Under the pieces are notes generated by a model, which saw only the letters and a program-made list of their open reading frames with translations, searched no databases and was not told the origin of the DNA. The position numbers and the translations under genes were made by a program. Shown one piece after another: positions 1 through 13,950 of a stretch of DNA of 64,000 nucleotides (position 1 is its first letter; each line of letters begins with the position of its first letter). This DNA comes from Ptiloglossa arizonensis. Lineage: Eukaryota; Arthropoda; Insecta; Hymenoptera; Colletidae. The stretch is taken from positions 310,001 through 374,000 of the forward strand of contig NW_027478787.1 in the NCBI RefSeq assembly GCF_051014685.1, read 5' to 3'.

Positions 1-480
1 AGAAACGGAGAAACGGTGAAACGAAGGAAGAAACGGAGAAACGAAGAAAGAAACGGAGAAATGATGAAAGAAACGAAGAAACGAAGAAAGAATCGGAGAA
101 ACGAAGAAATAAACGGAGAAACGAAGAAAGAAACGGAGAAACGAAGAAATAAACGGGGAATCGAAGAAGCAATCGGAGAAACGAAGAAAGAAACGGAGAT
201 TCGAAGAAAGAAACGGAGAAACGGAGAAATAAATGGAGAAACGAAGAAATAAACGGAGTGCCGAAGAAAGAAACGGAGAAACGAAGAAAGAAACGGAGAA
301 ACGAAGAAAGAAACGCAGTAACGATGAAAGAAACGAAGAAACGAAGAAAGAAACGGAGAATCGGAGAAATAAATGGAGAAACGAAGGAATAAACCGAGAA
401 ACGGAGAAACGGAGAAACGGTGAAACGAAGGAAGAAACGGAGAAACGAAGAAAGAAACGGAGAAATGATGAAAGAAACGA

Positions 481-2580
481 AGAAACGAAGAAAGAATCGG
501 AGAAACGAAGAAATAAACGGAGAAACGAAGAAAGAAACGGAGAAACGAAGAAATAAACGGGGAATCGAAGAAGCAATCGGAGAAACGAAGAACGAAACGG
601 AGAAACGAAGAAATAAACGGAGAGACGAAGAAAGAAACGGAGAAACGTAGAAAGAAACGGAGAAACGAAGAAAGAAACACAGTAACGATGAAAGAAACGA
701 AGAAACGAAGAAAGAAACGGAGAATCGTTGAAATAAATGGAGAAACGAAGGAATAAACCGAGAAACGGAGAAACGGAGAAACGGTGCAACGAAGGAAGAA
801 GCGGAGAAACGAAGAAAGAAACGGAGAAATGATGAAAGAAACGAAGAAACGAAGAAAGAATCGGAGAAACGAAGAAAGAAACGGAGAAACGAAGAAAGAA
901 ACGGAGAAACGGAGAAATAAATGGAGAAACGAACAAAAAAAAACGGAGAGACGAAGAAAGAAACGGAGAAACGAAGAAAGAAACGGAGAAACGAAGAAAG
1001 AAACGCAGTAACGATGAAAGAAACGAAGAAACGAAGAAAGAAACGGAGAATCGGAGAAATAAATGGAGAAACGAAGGAACAAACCGAGACACGGGGAAAC
1101 GGAGAAACGCTGAAACGAAGGAAGAAACGGAGAAACGAAGAAAGAAACGGAGAAATGATGAAAGAAACGAAGAAACGAAGAAAGAATCGGAGAAACGCTG
1201 AAACGAAGGAAGAAACGGAGAAACGAAGAAAGAAACGGAGAAATGATGAAAGAAACGAAGAAACGAAGAAAGAATCGGAGAAACGAAGAAATAAACGGAG
1301 AAACGAAGAAAGAAACGGAGAAACGAAGAAATAAACGGGGAATCGAAGAAGCAATCGGAGAAACGAAGAAAGAAACGGAGAAACGAAGAAATAAACGGAG
1401 AGACGAAGAAAGAAACGGAGAAACGAAGAAAGAAACGGAGAGACGAAGAAAGAAACGCAGTAACGATGAAAGAAACGAAGAAACGAAGAAAGAAACGGAG
1501 AATCGGAGATATAAATGGAGAAACGAAGGAATAAACCGAGAAACGGAGAAACGGTGAAACGAAGGAAGAAACGGAGAAACGAAGAAAGAAACGGAGAAAT
1601 GATGAAAGAAACGAAGAAACGAAGAAAGAATCGGAGAAACGGAGAAATAAATGGAGAAACGAAGAAATAAACGGAGAGACGAAGAAAGAAACGGAGAAAC
1701 GAAGAAAGAAACGGAGAAACGAAGAAAGAATCGCAGTAACGATGAAAGAAACGAAGAAACGAAGAAAGAAACGGAGAATCGGAGAAATAAATGGAGAAAC
1801 GAAGGAATAAACCGAGAAACGGAGAAACGGAGAAACGGTGAAACGAAGGAAGAAACGGAGAAACGAAGAAAGAAACGGAGAAATGATGAAAGAAACGAAG
1901 AAACGAAGAAAGAATCGGAGAAACGAAGATATAAACGGAGAAACGAAGAAAGAAACGGAGAAACGAAGAAATAAACGGGGAATCGAAGAAGAAATCGGAT
2001 AAACGAAGAAAGAAACGGAGAATCGGAGAAATAAACGGGGAATCGTAGAAGCAATCGGAGAAACGAAGAAAGAAACGGAGAAACGAAGAAATAAACGGAG
2101 AAACGAAGAAAGAAACGGAGAAACGAAGAAATAAACGGGGAATCGAAGAAGCAATCGGAGAAACGAAGAACGAAACGGAGAAACGAAGAAATAAACGGAG
2201 ACACGAAGAAAGAAACGGAGAAACGTAGAAAGAAACGGAGAAACGAAGAAAGAAACACAGTAACGATGAAAGAAACGAAGAAACGAAGAAAGAAACGGAG
2301 AATCGTTGAAATAAATGGAGAAACGAAGGAATAAACCGAGAAACGGAGAAACGGAGAAACGGTGCAACGAAGGAAGAAACGGAGAAACGAAGAAAGAAAC
2401 GGAGAAATGATGAAAGAAACGAAGAAACGAAGAAAGAATCGGAGAAACGAAGAAAGAAACGGAGAAACGAAGAAAGAAACGGAGAAACGGAGAAATAAAT
2501 GGAGAAACGAACAAAAAAAAACGGAGAGACGAAGAAAGAAACGGAGAAACGAAGAAAGAAACGGAGAAACGAAGAAAGAA
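481..2580 (+). repeat. About 520-bp segment duplicated at +1578 (481-1002 and 2059-2580)
   Basis: The two segments match nearly base for base, including rare variants: AAACAC at 676/2254, a GTTG variant, a GGTGCAAC variant, and a run of nine A after GAAC (near 935 and 2513). I see about three differences, such as GAAGCGG against GAAACGG near 799/2377 and AGAGAC against AGACAC near 2190. The offset of 1578 is 2 more than a multiple of 4. The A9 tract accounts for this: AAAGAAAC has become a ten-base A9C. Further copies of the GAAATGATGAAAG module in this family lie at 12-110, 420-510, 1120-1290, 1552-1640 and 1837-1930. Confidence 0.8.
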
Positions 2581-3879
2581 TCGGAGAAACGAAGAAATAA
2601 ACGGAGAAACGAAGAAAGAAACGGAGAAACGAAGAAATAAACGGGGAATCGAAGAAGCAATCGGAGAAACGAAGAAAGAAACGGAGAAACGAAGAAATAA
2701 ACGGAGAGACGAAGAAAGAAACGGAGAAACGAAGAAAGAAACGGAGAGACGAAGAAAGAAACAGAGAAACGAACAAAGAAACGCAGAAACGAAGAATGAA
2801 ACGGAGAAACGAAGAAATAAACGGACAAATGAAGAAAGAAACGGAGAAACAAAGAAAGAAACGGAGAAACGAAGAAAGAAACGGAGAAACGAAGAAAGAA
2901 TCGGAGAAACGAAGAAATAAACGGAGAAACGAAGAAAGAAACGGAGAAACGAAGAAATAAACGGGGAATCGAAGAAGCAATCGGAGAAACGAAGGAAGAA
3001 ACGGAGAAACGAAGAAAGAAACGGAGAAACGAAGAAAGAATCGGAGAAACGGAGAAATAAATGGAGAAACGAAGAAATAAACGGAGAGACGAAGAAAGAA
3101 ACGGAGAAACGAAGAAAGAAACGGAGAAACGAAGAAAGAATCGCAGTAACGATGAAAGAAACGAAGAAACGAAGAAAGAAACGGAGAATCGGAGAAATAA
3201 ATGGAGAAACGAAGGAATAAACCGAGAAACGGAGAAACGGAGAAACGGTGAAACGAAGGAAGAAACGGAGAAACGAAGAAAGAAACGGAGAAATAATGAA
3301 AGAAACGAAGAAACGAAGAAGAATCGGAGAAACGAAGATATAAACGGAGAAACGAAGAAAGAAACGGAGAAACGAAGAAATAAACGGTGAATCGAAGAAG
3401 AAATCGGAGAAACGAAGAAAGAAACGGAGAATCGGAGAAATAAACGGGGAATCGTAGAAGCAATCGGAGAAACGAAGAAAGAAACGGAGAAACGAAGAAA
3501 TAAACGGAGAAACGAAGAAAGAAACGGAGAAACGAAGAAATAAAAGGGGAATCGAAGAAGCAATCGGAGAAACGAAGAAAGAAACGGAGAAACGAAGAAA
3601 GAAACGGAGAAACGGAGAAATAAATGGAGAAACGAAGAAATAAACGGAGAAATAAATGGAGAAACGAATATATAAACGGAGAAACGAAGAAAGAAACGGA
3701 GACACGAAGAAAGAGACGGAGAAACGAAGAAACGGAGACATAAACCGAGAAACGGAGAAAGAAACGGAGAAACGAACATAGAAACGGAGAAACGAACAAA
3801 GAAACGGAGAAACGAACAAAGAAACGGAGAAACGAACAAAGAAACGGAGAAACGAACGAAGAAACGGAGGAATGGAGAA

Positions 3880-4890
3880 ATAAATGGAGAAACGAAGAAA
3901 TAAACGGAGAAGCGAAGAAATAAACCGAGAAACGGAGAAAGAAACGGAGAAACGAAGAAAGAAACAGAGAAACGAACAAAGAAACGCAGAAACGAAGAAT
4001 GAAACGGAGAAACGAAGAAATAAACGGACAAATGAAGAAAGAAACGGAGAAACAAAGAAAGAAACGGAGAAACGAACAAAGAAACGGAGAAACGAAGAAA
4101 GAAACGGAGAAACGAAAAAGAAACGGAGAAACGAACAAAGAAACGGAGAAATGAAGAAAGAAACGGAGAAACGAAGAAAGAAACGGAGAAACGAAAAAGA
4201 AACGGAGAAACGAACAAAGAAACGGGGAAATGAAGAAAGAAACGGAGAAACGAAGAAAGAAACGGAGAAACAAAGAAGGAGACGGAGAAACGAAGAAAGA
4301 AACGGAGAAACGAAGAAAGAAACGGAGAAACGAAGAAAGAAACGGAGAAACGAAGAACGAAACGGAGAAACGAAGAATGAAAAGGAGAAACGAAGAAAGA
4401 AACGGAGAAGTAAATGGAGAAACAAAGATATAAACGGAGAAACGAAGAAAGAAACGGAGAAACGAGCAAAGAAACGAAGAAACGAAGAAAGAAACGGAGA
4501 AACGAAGAAAGAAACGGAGAATCGGAGAAATAAATGGAGAAACGAAGAAATAAACGGAGAAGCGAAGAAATAAACCGAGAAACGGAGAAAGAAACGGAGA
4601 AACGAAGAAAGAAACAGAGAAACGAACAAAGAAACGCAGAAACGAAGAATGAAACGGAGAAACGAAGAAATAAACGGACAAATGAAGAAAGAAACGGAGA
4701 AACAAAGAAAGAAACGGAGAAACGAACAAAGAAACGGAGAAACGAAGAAAGAAACGGAGAAACGAAAAAGAAACGGAGAAACGAACAAAAAAACGGAGAA
4801 ATGAAGAAAGAAACGGATAAACGAAGAAAGAAACGGAGAAACGAAAAAGAAACGGAGAAACGAACAAAGAAACGGAGAAATGAAGAAAGA
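3880..4890 (+). repeat. 650-bp segmental duplication (about 3880-4240 and 4530-4890)
   Basis: About 360 bp repeats at an offset of 650, sharing AAACAGAG, GAACAAAG, AAACGCAG, GAATGAAAC and AAACGGACAAATG variants in the same order. Each copy carries 19-bp units (CGAAAAAGAAACGG) that have lost one base; two lie in the first copy near 4108 and 4193. Those two losses explain an offset of 652 minus 2. A related block sits at about 17.85-18.4 kb. Confidence 0.8.
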
Positions 4891-6976
4891 AACGGAGAAA
4901 CGAACAAAGAAACGAAGAAACGAAGAAAGAAACGGAGAAACGAAGAAAGAAACGGAGAATCGGAGAAATAAATGGAGAAACGAAGAAATAAACGGAGAAA
5001 CGAAGAAAGAAACGGAGAAACGAAGATAGAACCGGAGCAACGAATCAAGAAGCGGAGAAACGGAGAAATCAATGGAGAAACGAAGAAATAAACGGAGAAA
5101 CGAAGAAAGAAACGGAGAAACGAAGCAAGAAACGGAGAAACGAAGAACGAAACGGAGTAACGAAGAAAGAAGCGAAGAAACGAAGAAAGAAACGGAGAAA
5201 TAAATGGAGAAACAAAGAAATAAACCGAGAAACGGAGAAAGAAACGGAGAAACGAACAGAGAAACGGAGAAACGAACAAAGAAACGGAGAAACGAACAAA
5301 GAAACGGAGAAACGAAGAAAGAAACGGAGGAACGAAGAAAGAAACGGAGAAACGAAGAAAGAAACGGAGAAACGAAGAAAGAAGCGGAGATACGGTGAAA
5401 GAAACGGAGTAACGAAGAAAGAAACGGAGAAACGGAGAAATAAATGGAGAAACGAAGAAATTAACCGAGAAACGGAGAAAGAAACGGAGAAACGAACAAA
5501 GAAACGGAGAAACGAAGAAAGAAACGGAGAAACGAAGAAAGAAACGGAGAAACGAAGAAAGAACCGAAGAAACGAACAAAGAAATGGAGAGACGAACAAA
5601 GAAACGGAGAAACGAAGAAAGAAACGGAGAAACGTAGAAATAAATGGAGAAACGAAGAAATAAACAGAGAAACGAACAAGGAAACGGAGAAACGAGGAAA
5701 GAAACGGAGAAACGGAGAAATAAATGGAGAAACGAAGAAATAAACGGAGAAACGAAGAAAGAAACGGAGAAACGAAGAAAGAAACGGAGAATCGGAGATA
5801 TAAATGGAGAAACGAAGAAATAAACCGAGAAACGGAGAAAGAAACGGATAAACGAACAAAGAAACGGAGATACGAAGAAAGAAACGGAGAAACGAAGAAA
5901 GAAAAGGAGAAACGTAGAAATAAATGGAGAAACGAAGAAATAAACGGAGAAGCGAAGAAAGAAACGGAGAAGCAAAGAAAGAAACGGTGAAACGAACAAA
6001 GAAACGGAGAAACGAAGAAAGAAACGGAGAAACGAACAAAGAAACGGAGAAATAAATGGAGAAACGAAGAAATAAACCGAGAAACGGCGAAAGAAACGGA
6101 GAAACGAACAAAGAGACGGAGAAACGAAGAAATAAACGGAGAAGCGAAGAAAGAAACGGAGAAACGTAGAAAGAAACGGAGAAATGAGGAAAGAAACGGA
6201 GAAACGAAGAAAGAAACGGAGAATCGGAGATATAAGTGGAGAAACGAAGAAATAAACCGAGAAACGGAGAAAGAAACGGATAAACGAACAAAGAAACGGA
6301 GATACGAAGAAAGAAACGGAGAAACGATCAAAGAAACGGAGAAACGAACAAAGAATCCGAGAAACGAAGAAAGAAACGGAGAAACGAAGAAAGAAACGGA
6401 GAAACGGAGAAACGAAGAAAGAAACGGAGAAACGGAGAAATAAATGGAGAAACGAAGAAATAAACCGAGAAACGGCGAAAGAAACGGAGAAACGAACAAA
6501 GAGACGGAGAAACGAAGAAATAAACGGAGAAACGAAGAAGGAAACGGAGAAACGAAGAAAGAAACGGAGAAACGAAGAAAGAAACGGAGAAACGTAGAAA
6601 GAAACGGAGAAATGAGGAAAGATACGGAGAAAAGAAGAAAGAAACGGAGAATCGGAGATATAAATGGAGAAACGAAGAAATAAACCGAGAAACGAAGAAA
6701 TAAACGGAGAAACGAAGAAAGAAAGGGAGAAACGAAGAAAGAAACGGAGAAACGAAGAAAGAAACGGAGAAACTTAGAAAGAAACGGAGAAATGAGGAAA
6801 GAAACGGAGAAACGAAGAAAGAAACGGAGAATCGGAGATATAAATGGAGAAACGAAGAAATAAACCGAGAAACGGAGAAAGAAACGGATAAACGAACAAA
6901 GAAACGGAGATACGAAGAAAGAAACGGAGAAACGATCAAAGAAACGGAGAAACGAACAAAGAATCGGAGAAACGAA

Positions 6977-9900
6977 GAAAGAAACGGAGAAACGAAGAAA
7001 GAAACGGAGAAACGGAGAAACGAAGAAAGAAACGGAGAAACGGAGAAATAAATGGAGAAACGAAGAAATAAACGGAGAAACGAACAAGGAAACGGAGAGA
7101 CGAAGAAAGAAACGGAGAAACGAACAAAGAGACGGAGAAACGAAGAAAGAAACGGAGAAACGAAGAAAGAAACGGAGAAACGAAGAATGAAACGGAGAAA
7201 CGACGAAAGAAACGGAGAAACGGAGAAACGAAGAAAGAAACGGAGAAACGAAGAAAGAAACGGAGAAACGCAGAAATAAATGGAGAAATGAAGAAAGAAA
7301 CGGAGAAACGAAGAAAGAAACGGAGAAATAAATGGAGAAACGAAGAAATAAACGGAGAAACGAAGAAAGAAACGGAGAAACGAGGAAAGAAACGGAGAAA
7401 CGAAGAAAGAAACGGAGAAGCGAACAAAGAAACGGAGAAACGAAGAAAGAAACGGAGAAACGAAGAAAGAAACGGAGAAACGAAGAAAGAAACGGAGAAA
7501 CGATGAAAGAAACGGAGAAATGAACAAAGAAACGGAGAAACGAAGAAAGAAACGGAGAAACGGAGAAATAAATGGAGAAACGAAGAAATAAACGGAGAAA
7601 CGAACCAGGAAACGGAGAAACGAAGAAAGAAACGGAGAATCGAAGAAAGAAATGGAGAAACGAAGAAAGAAACGGAGAAACGAAGAAAGAAACGGAGATA
7701 CGGACAAATAAACGGAGAAACGAAGAAAGAAACGGAGAAACGGAGAAATAAATGGAGAAACGAAGAAATAAACCGAGAAACGGAGAAAGAAACGGAGAAA
7801 CGAACAAAGAAACGGAGAAACGAAGAGTGAAATGGAGAAACGAAGAAAGATACGGAGAAACGAAGAAATAAATGGAGAAACGAAGAAATAAACGGAGAAA
7901 CGAAGAAAGAAACGGAGAAACGAAGAGAGAAACGGAGAAACGAAGAAAGAAACGGAGAAACGGAGAAAGAAACGGAGAAACGAAGAAATAAACGGGGAAT
8001 CGAAGAAGCAGTCGGAGAAACGAAGAAAGAAACGGAGAAACGAAGAAGTAAACGGAGAGACGAAGAAAGAAACGGTGAAACGATGAAAGAAATGGAGATA
8101 CGAAGAAAGAAACGCAATAACGATGAAAGAAACGAAGGAACGAAGAAAGAATCGGAGAAACGAAGAAATAAACCGAGAAACGAAGAAAGAAACGGAGAAA
8201 CGAAGAAATAAACGGGGAATCGAAGAAGCAATCGGAGAAACGAAGAAAGAAACGGAGATACGAAGAAAGAGACGGAGAAACGGAGAAATAAATGGAGAAA
8301 CGAAGAAATAAACGGAGAGGCGAAGAAAGAAACGGAGAAACGAAGAAAGAAACGGAGTAACGAAGAAAGAAACGAAGAAACGTACAAAGAAACGGAGAAA
8401 TGATGAAAGAAACGAAGAAACGAAGAAAGAATCGGAGAAACGAAGAAATAAACGGAGAAACGAAGATAGAAACGGAGAAACGAAGAAATAAATGGGGAAT
8501 CGAAGAAGCAATCGGAGAAACGAAGAAAGAATCGGAGATACGAAGAAAGAAACGGAGAAACGGAGAAATAAATGGAGAAACGAAGAAATAAACGGAGAGA
8601 CGAAGAAAGAAACGGAGAAACGAAGAAAGAAACGGAGAAACGAAGAAAGAAACGCAGTAACGATGAAAGAAACGAAGAAACGAAGAAAGAAACGGAGAAT
8701 CGGAGAAATAAATGGAGAAACGAAGGAATAAACCGAGAAACGGAGAAACGGAGAAACGGTGAAACGAAGGAAGAAACGGAGAAACGAAGAAAGAAACGGA
8801 GAAATGATGAAAGAAACGAAGAAACGAAGAAAGAATCGGAGAAACGAAGAAATAAACGGAGAAACGAAGAAAGAAACGGTGAAACGTAGAAAGAAACGGA
8901 GAAATGAGGAAAGAAACGGAGAAACGAAGAAAGAAACGGAGAATCGGAGATATAAGTGGAGAAACGAAGAAATAAACCGAGAAACAGAGAAAGAAACGGA
9001 TAAACGAACAAAGAAACGGAGATACGAAGAAAGAAACGGAGAAACGATCAAAGAAACGGAGAAACGAACAAAGAATCGGAGAAACGAAGAAAGAAACGGA
9101 GAAACGAAGAAAGAAACGGAGAAACGGAGAAATAAATGGAGAAACGAAGAAATAAACCGAGAAACGGCGAAAGAAACGGAGAAACGAACAAAGAGACGGA
9201 GAAACGAAGAAATAAACGGAGAAACGAAGAAAGAAACGGAGAAACGTAGAAAGAAACGGAGTAATGAGGAAAGAAACGGAGAAACGAAGAAAGAAACGGA
9301 GAATCGGAGATATAAGTGGAGAAACGAAGAAATAAACCGAGAAACGGAGAAAGAAACGGATAAACGAACAAAGAAACGGAGATACGAAGAAAGAAACGGA
9401 GAAACGATCAAAGAAACGGAGAAACGAACAAAGAATCGGAGAAACGAAGAAAGAAACGGAGAAACGAAGAAAGAAACGGAGAAACGGAGAAACGAAGAAA
9501 GAAACGGAGAAACGGAGAAATAAATGGAGAAACGAAGAAATAAACCGAGAAACGGCGAAAGAAACGGAGAAACGAACAAAGAGACGGAGAAACGAAGAAA
9601 TAAACGGAGAAACGAAGAAAGAAAGGGAGAAACGAAGAAAGAAACGGAGAAACGAAGAAAGAAACGGAGAAACTTAGAAAGAAACGGAGAAATGAGGAAA
9701 GAAACGGAGAAACGAAGAAAGAAACGGAGAAACGGAGAAACGAAGAAAGAAACGGAGAAACGGAGAAATAAATGGAGAAACGAAGAAATAAACGGAGAAA
9801 CGAACAAGGAAACGGAGAGACGAAGAAAGAAACGGAGAAACGGAGAAATAAATGGAGAAACGAAGAAATAAACGGAGAAACGAACCAGGAAACGGAGAAA

Positions 9901-12900
9901 CGAAGAAAGAAACGGAGAATCGAAGAAAGAAATGGAGAAACGAAGAAAGAAACGGAGAAACGAAGAAAGAAACGGAGATACGGACAAATAAACGGAGAAA
10001 CGAAGAAAGAAACGGAGAAACGGAGAAATAAATGGAGAAACGAAGAAATAAACCGAGAAACGGAGAAAGAAACGGAGAAACGAACAAAGAAACGGAGAAA
10101 CGAAGAGTGAAATGGAGAAACGAAGAAAGATACGGAGAAACGAAGAAATAAATGGAGAAACGAAGAAATAAACGGAGAAACGAAGAAAGAAACGGAGAAA
10201 CGAAGAGAGAAACGGAGAAACGAAGAAAGAAACGGAGAAACGGAGAAAGAAACGGAGAAACGAAGAAATAAACGGGGAATCGAAGAAGCAGTCGGAGAAA
10301 CGAAGAAAGAAACGGAGAAACGAAGAAGTAAACGGAGAGACGAAGAAAGAAACGGTGAAACGATGAAAGAAATGGAGATACGAAGAAAGAAACGCAATAA
10401 CGATGAAAGAAACGAAGGAACGAAGAAAGAATCGGAGAAACGAAGAAATAAACCGAGAAACGAAGAAAGAAACGGAGAAACGAAGAAATAAACGGGGAAT
10501 CGAAGAAGCAATCGGAGAAACGAAGAAAGAAACGGAGATACGAAGAAAGAGACGGAGAAACGGAGAAATAAATGGAGAAACGAAGAAATAAACGGAGAGG
10601 CGAAGAAAGAAACGGAGAAACGAAGAAAGAAACGGAGTAACGAAGAAAGAAACGAAGAAACGTACAAAGAAACGGAGAAATGATGAAAGAAACGAAGAAA
10701 CGAAGAAAGAATCGGAGAAACGAAGAAATAAACGGAGAAACGAAGATAGAAACGGAGAAACGAAGAAATAAATGGGGAATCGAAGAAGCAATCGGAGAAA
10801 CGAAGAAAGAATCGGAGATACGAAGAAAGAAACGGAGAAACGGAGAAATAAATGGAGAAACGAAGAAATAAACGGAGAGACGAAGAAAGAAACGGAGAAA
10901 CGAAGAAAGAAACGGAGAAACGAAGAAAGAAACGCAGTAACGATGAAAGAAACGAAGAAACGAAGAAAGAAACGGAGAAACGGAGAAAGAAACGGAGAAA
11001 CGAAGAAATAAACGGGGAATCGAAGAAGCAGTCGGAGAAACGAAGAAAGAAACGGAGAAACGAAGAAGTAAACGGAGAGACGAAGAAATAAACGGAGAAA
11101 CGAAGAAAGAAACGGTGAAACGTAGAAAGAAACGGAGAAATGAGGAAAGAAACGGAGAAACGAAGAAAGAAACGGAGAATCGGAGATATAAGTGGAGAAA
11201 CGAAGAAATAAACCGAGAAACAGAGAAAGAAACGGATAAACGAACAAAGAAACGGAGATACGAAGAAAGAAACGGAGAAACGATCAAAGAAACGGAGAAA
11301 CGAACAAAGAATCGGAGAAACGAAGAAAGAAACGGAGAAACGAAGAAAGAAACGGAGAAACGGAGAAATAAATGGAGAAACGAAGAAATAAACCGAGAAA
11401 CGGCGAAAGAAACGGAGAAACGAACAAAGAGACGGAGAAACGAAGAAATAAACGGAGAAACGAAGAAAGAAACGGAGAAACGTAGAAAGAAACGGAGTAA
11501 TGAGGAAAGAAACGGAGAAACGAAGAAAGAAACGGAGAATCGGAGATATAAGTGGAGAAACGAAGAAATAAACCGAGAAACGGAGAAAGAAACGGATAAA
11601 CGAACAAAGAAACGGAGATACGAAGAAAGAAACGGAGAAACGATCAAAGAAACGGAGAAACGAACAAAGAATCGGAGAAACGAAGAAAGAAACGGAGAAA
11701 CGAAGAAAGAAACGGAGAAACGGAGAAACGAAGAAATAAACGGAGAAACGGAGAAATAAATGGAGAAACGAAGAAATAAACCGAGAAACGGCGAAAGAAA
11801 CGGAGAAACGAACAAAGAGACGGAGAAACGAAGAAATAAACGGAGAAACGAAGAAAGAAAGGGAGAAACGAAGAAAGAAACGGAGAAACGAAGAAAGAAA
11901 CGGAGAAACTTAGAAAGAAACGGAGAAATGAGGAAAGAAACGGAGAAACGAAGAAAGAAACGGAGAAACGGAGAAACGAAGAAAGAAACGGAGAAACGGA
12001 GAAATAAATGGAGAAACGAAGAAATAAACGGAGAAACGAACAAGGAAACGGAGAGACGAAGAAAGAAACGGAGAAACGAACAAAGAGACGGAGAAACGAA
12101 GAAAGAAACGGAGAAACGAAGAAAGAAACGGAGAAACGAAGAATGAAACGGAGAAACGACGAAAGAAACGGAGAAACGGAGAAACGAAGAAAGAAACGGA
12201 GAAACGAAGAAAGAAACGGAGAAACGCAGAAATAAATGGAGAAATGAAGAAAGAAACGGAGAAACGAAGAAAGAAACGGAGAAATAAATGGAGAAACGAA
12301 GAAATAAACGGAGAAACGAAGAAAGAAACGGAGAAACGAGGAAAGAAACGGAGAAACGAAGAAAGAAACGGAGAAGCGAACAAAGAAACGGAGAAACGAA
12401 GAAAGAAACGGAGAAACGAAGAAAGAAACGGAGAAACGAAGAAAGAAACGGAGAAACGATGAAAGAAACGGAGAAATGAACAAAGAAACGGAGAAACGAA
12501 GAAAGAAACGGAGAAACGGAGAAATAAATGGAGAAACGAAGAAATAAACGGAGAAACGAACCAGGAAACGGAGAAACGAAGAAAGAAACGGAGAATCGAA
12601 GAAAGAAATGGAGAAACGAAGAAAGAAACGAAGAAAGAAACGGAGATACGGACAAATAAACGGAGAAACGAAGAAAGAAACGGAGAAACGGAGAAATAAA
12701 TGGAGAAACGAAGAAATAAACCGAGAAACGGAGAAAGAAACGGAGAAACGAACAAAGAAACGGAGAAACGAAGAGTGAAATGGAGAAACGAAGAAAGATA
12801 CGGAGAAACGAAGAAATAAATGGAGAAACGAAGAAATAAACGGAGAAACGAAGAAAGAAACGGTGAAACGAAGAGAGAAACGGAGAAACGAAGAAAGAAA

Positions 12901-13950
12901 CGGAGAAACGGAGAAAGAAACGGAGAAACGAAGAAATAAACGGGGAATCGAAGAAGCAGTCGGAGAAACGAAGAAAGAAACGGAGAAACGAAGAAGTAAA
13001 CGGAGAGACGAAGAAAGAAACGGTGAAACGATGAAAGAAATGGAGATACGAAGAAAGAAACGCAATAACGATGAAAGAAACGAAGGAACGAAGAAAGAAT
13101 CGGAGAAACGAAGAAATAAACCGAGAAACGAAGAAAGAAACGGAGAAACGAAGAAATAAACGGGGAATCGAAGAAGCAATCGGAGAAACGAAGAAAGAAA
13201 CGGAGATACGAAGAAAGAGACGGAGAAACGGAGAAATAAATGGAGAAACGAAGAAATAAACGGAGAGGCGAAGAAAGAAACGGAGAAACGAAGAAAGAAA
13301 CGGAGTAACGAAGAAAGAAACGAAGAAACGTACAAAGAAACGGAGAAATGATGAAAGAAACGAAGAAACGAAGAAAGAATCGGAGAAACGAAGAAATAAA
13401 CGGAGAAACGAAGATAGAAACGGAGAAACGAAGAAATAAATGGGGAATCGAAGAAGCAATCGGAGAAACGAAGAAAGAATCGGAGATACGAAGAAAGAAA
13501 CGGAGAAACGGAGAAATAAATGGAGAAACGAAGAAATAAACGGAGAGACGAAGAAAGAAACGGAGAAACGAAGAAAGAAACGGAGAAACGAAGAAAGAAA
13601 CGCAGTAACGATGAAAAAAACGAAGAAACGAAGAAAGAAACGGAGAATCGGAGAAATAAATGGAGAAACGAAGGAATAAACCGAGAAACGGAGAAACGGA
13701 GAAACGGTGAAACGAAGGAAGAAACGGAGAAACGAAGAAAGAAACGGAGAAATGATGAAAGAAACGAAGAAACGAAGAAAGAATCGGAGAAACGAAGAAA
13801 TAAACGGAGAAACGAAGAAAGAAACGGTGAAACGTAGAAAGAAACGGAGAAATGAGGAAAGAAACGGAGAAACGAAGAAAGAAACGGAGAATCGGAGATA
13901 TAAGTGGAGAAACGAAGAAATAAACCGAGAAACAGAGAAAGAAACGGATA
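6977..13950 (+). repeat. 2.28-kb higher-order repeat, about three tandem copies
   Basis: 7561-8699 matches 9841-10979 at offset 2280. 8879-9840 matches 11115-12076 at offset 2236; the 44-bp shortening lies in a replaced segment near 10980-11110. 12077-12516 repeats 7121-7560 at offset 4956. 12517-13950 then repeats 7561-8990, at offset 4956 falling to 4948 after an 8-bp loss near 12620. So copy 1 is about 7561-9840, copy 2 about 9841-12076, and copy 3 starts near 12517. Markers in fixed order include CGAACCAGGAAACGG, GATACGGACAAATAAACGG, GAAGAGTGAAATGG, GAAGAAGCAGTCGG and CGCAATAACGATG. Few differences separate the copies, so the amplification is recent compared with divergence between 20-mers. 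A partial copy of 7020-7660 lies at about 14950-15590 (offset 7928), and a partial copy of about 7840-8660 at 16189-17000. Confidence 0.88.

Noticed and set aside
3884..4573. Purine-strand open frames of 60-260 codons starting at AAATAAATGG
   Set aside because: ATG and the preceding TAA both come from the AAATAAATGG variant, so stop-then-start pairs appear wherever it occurs. The K/R/E/N peptides are translated satellite.
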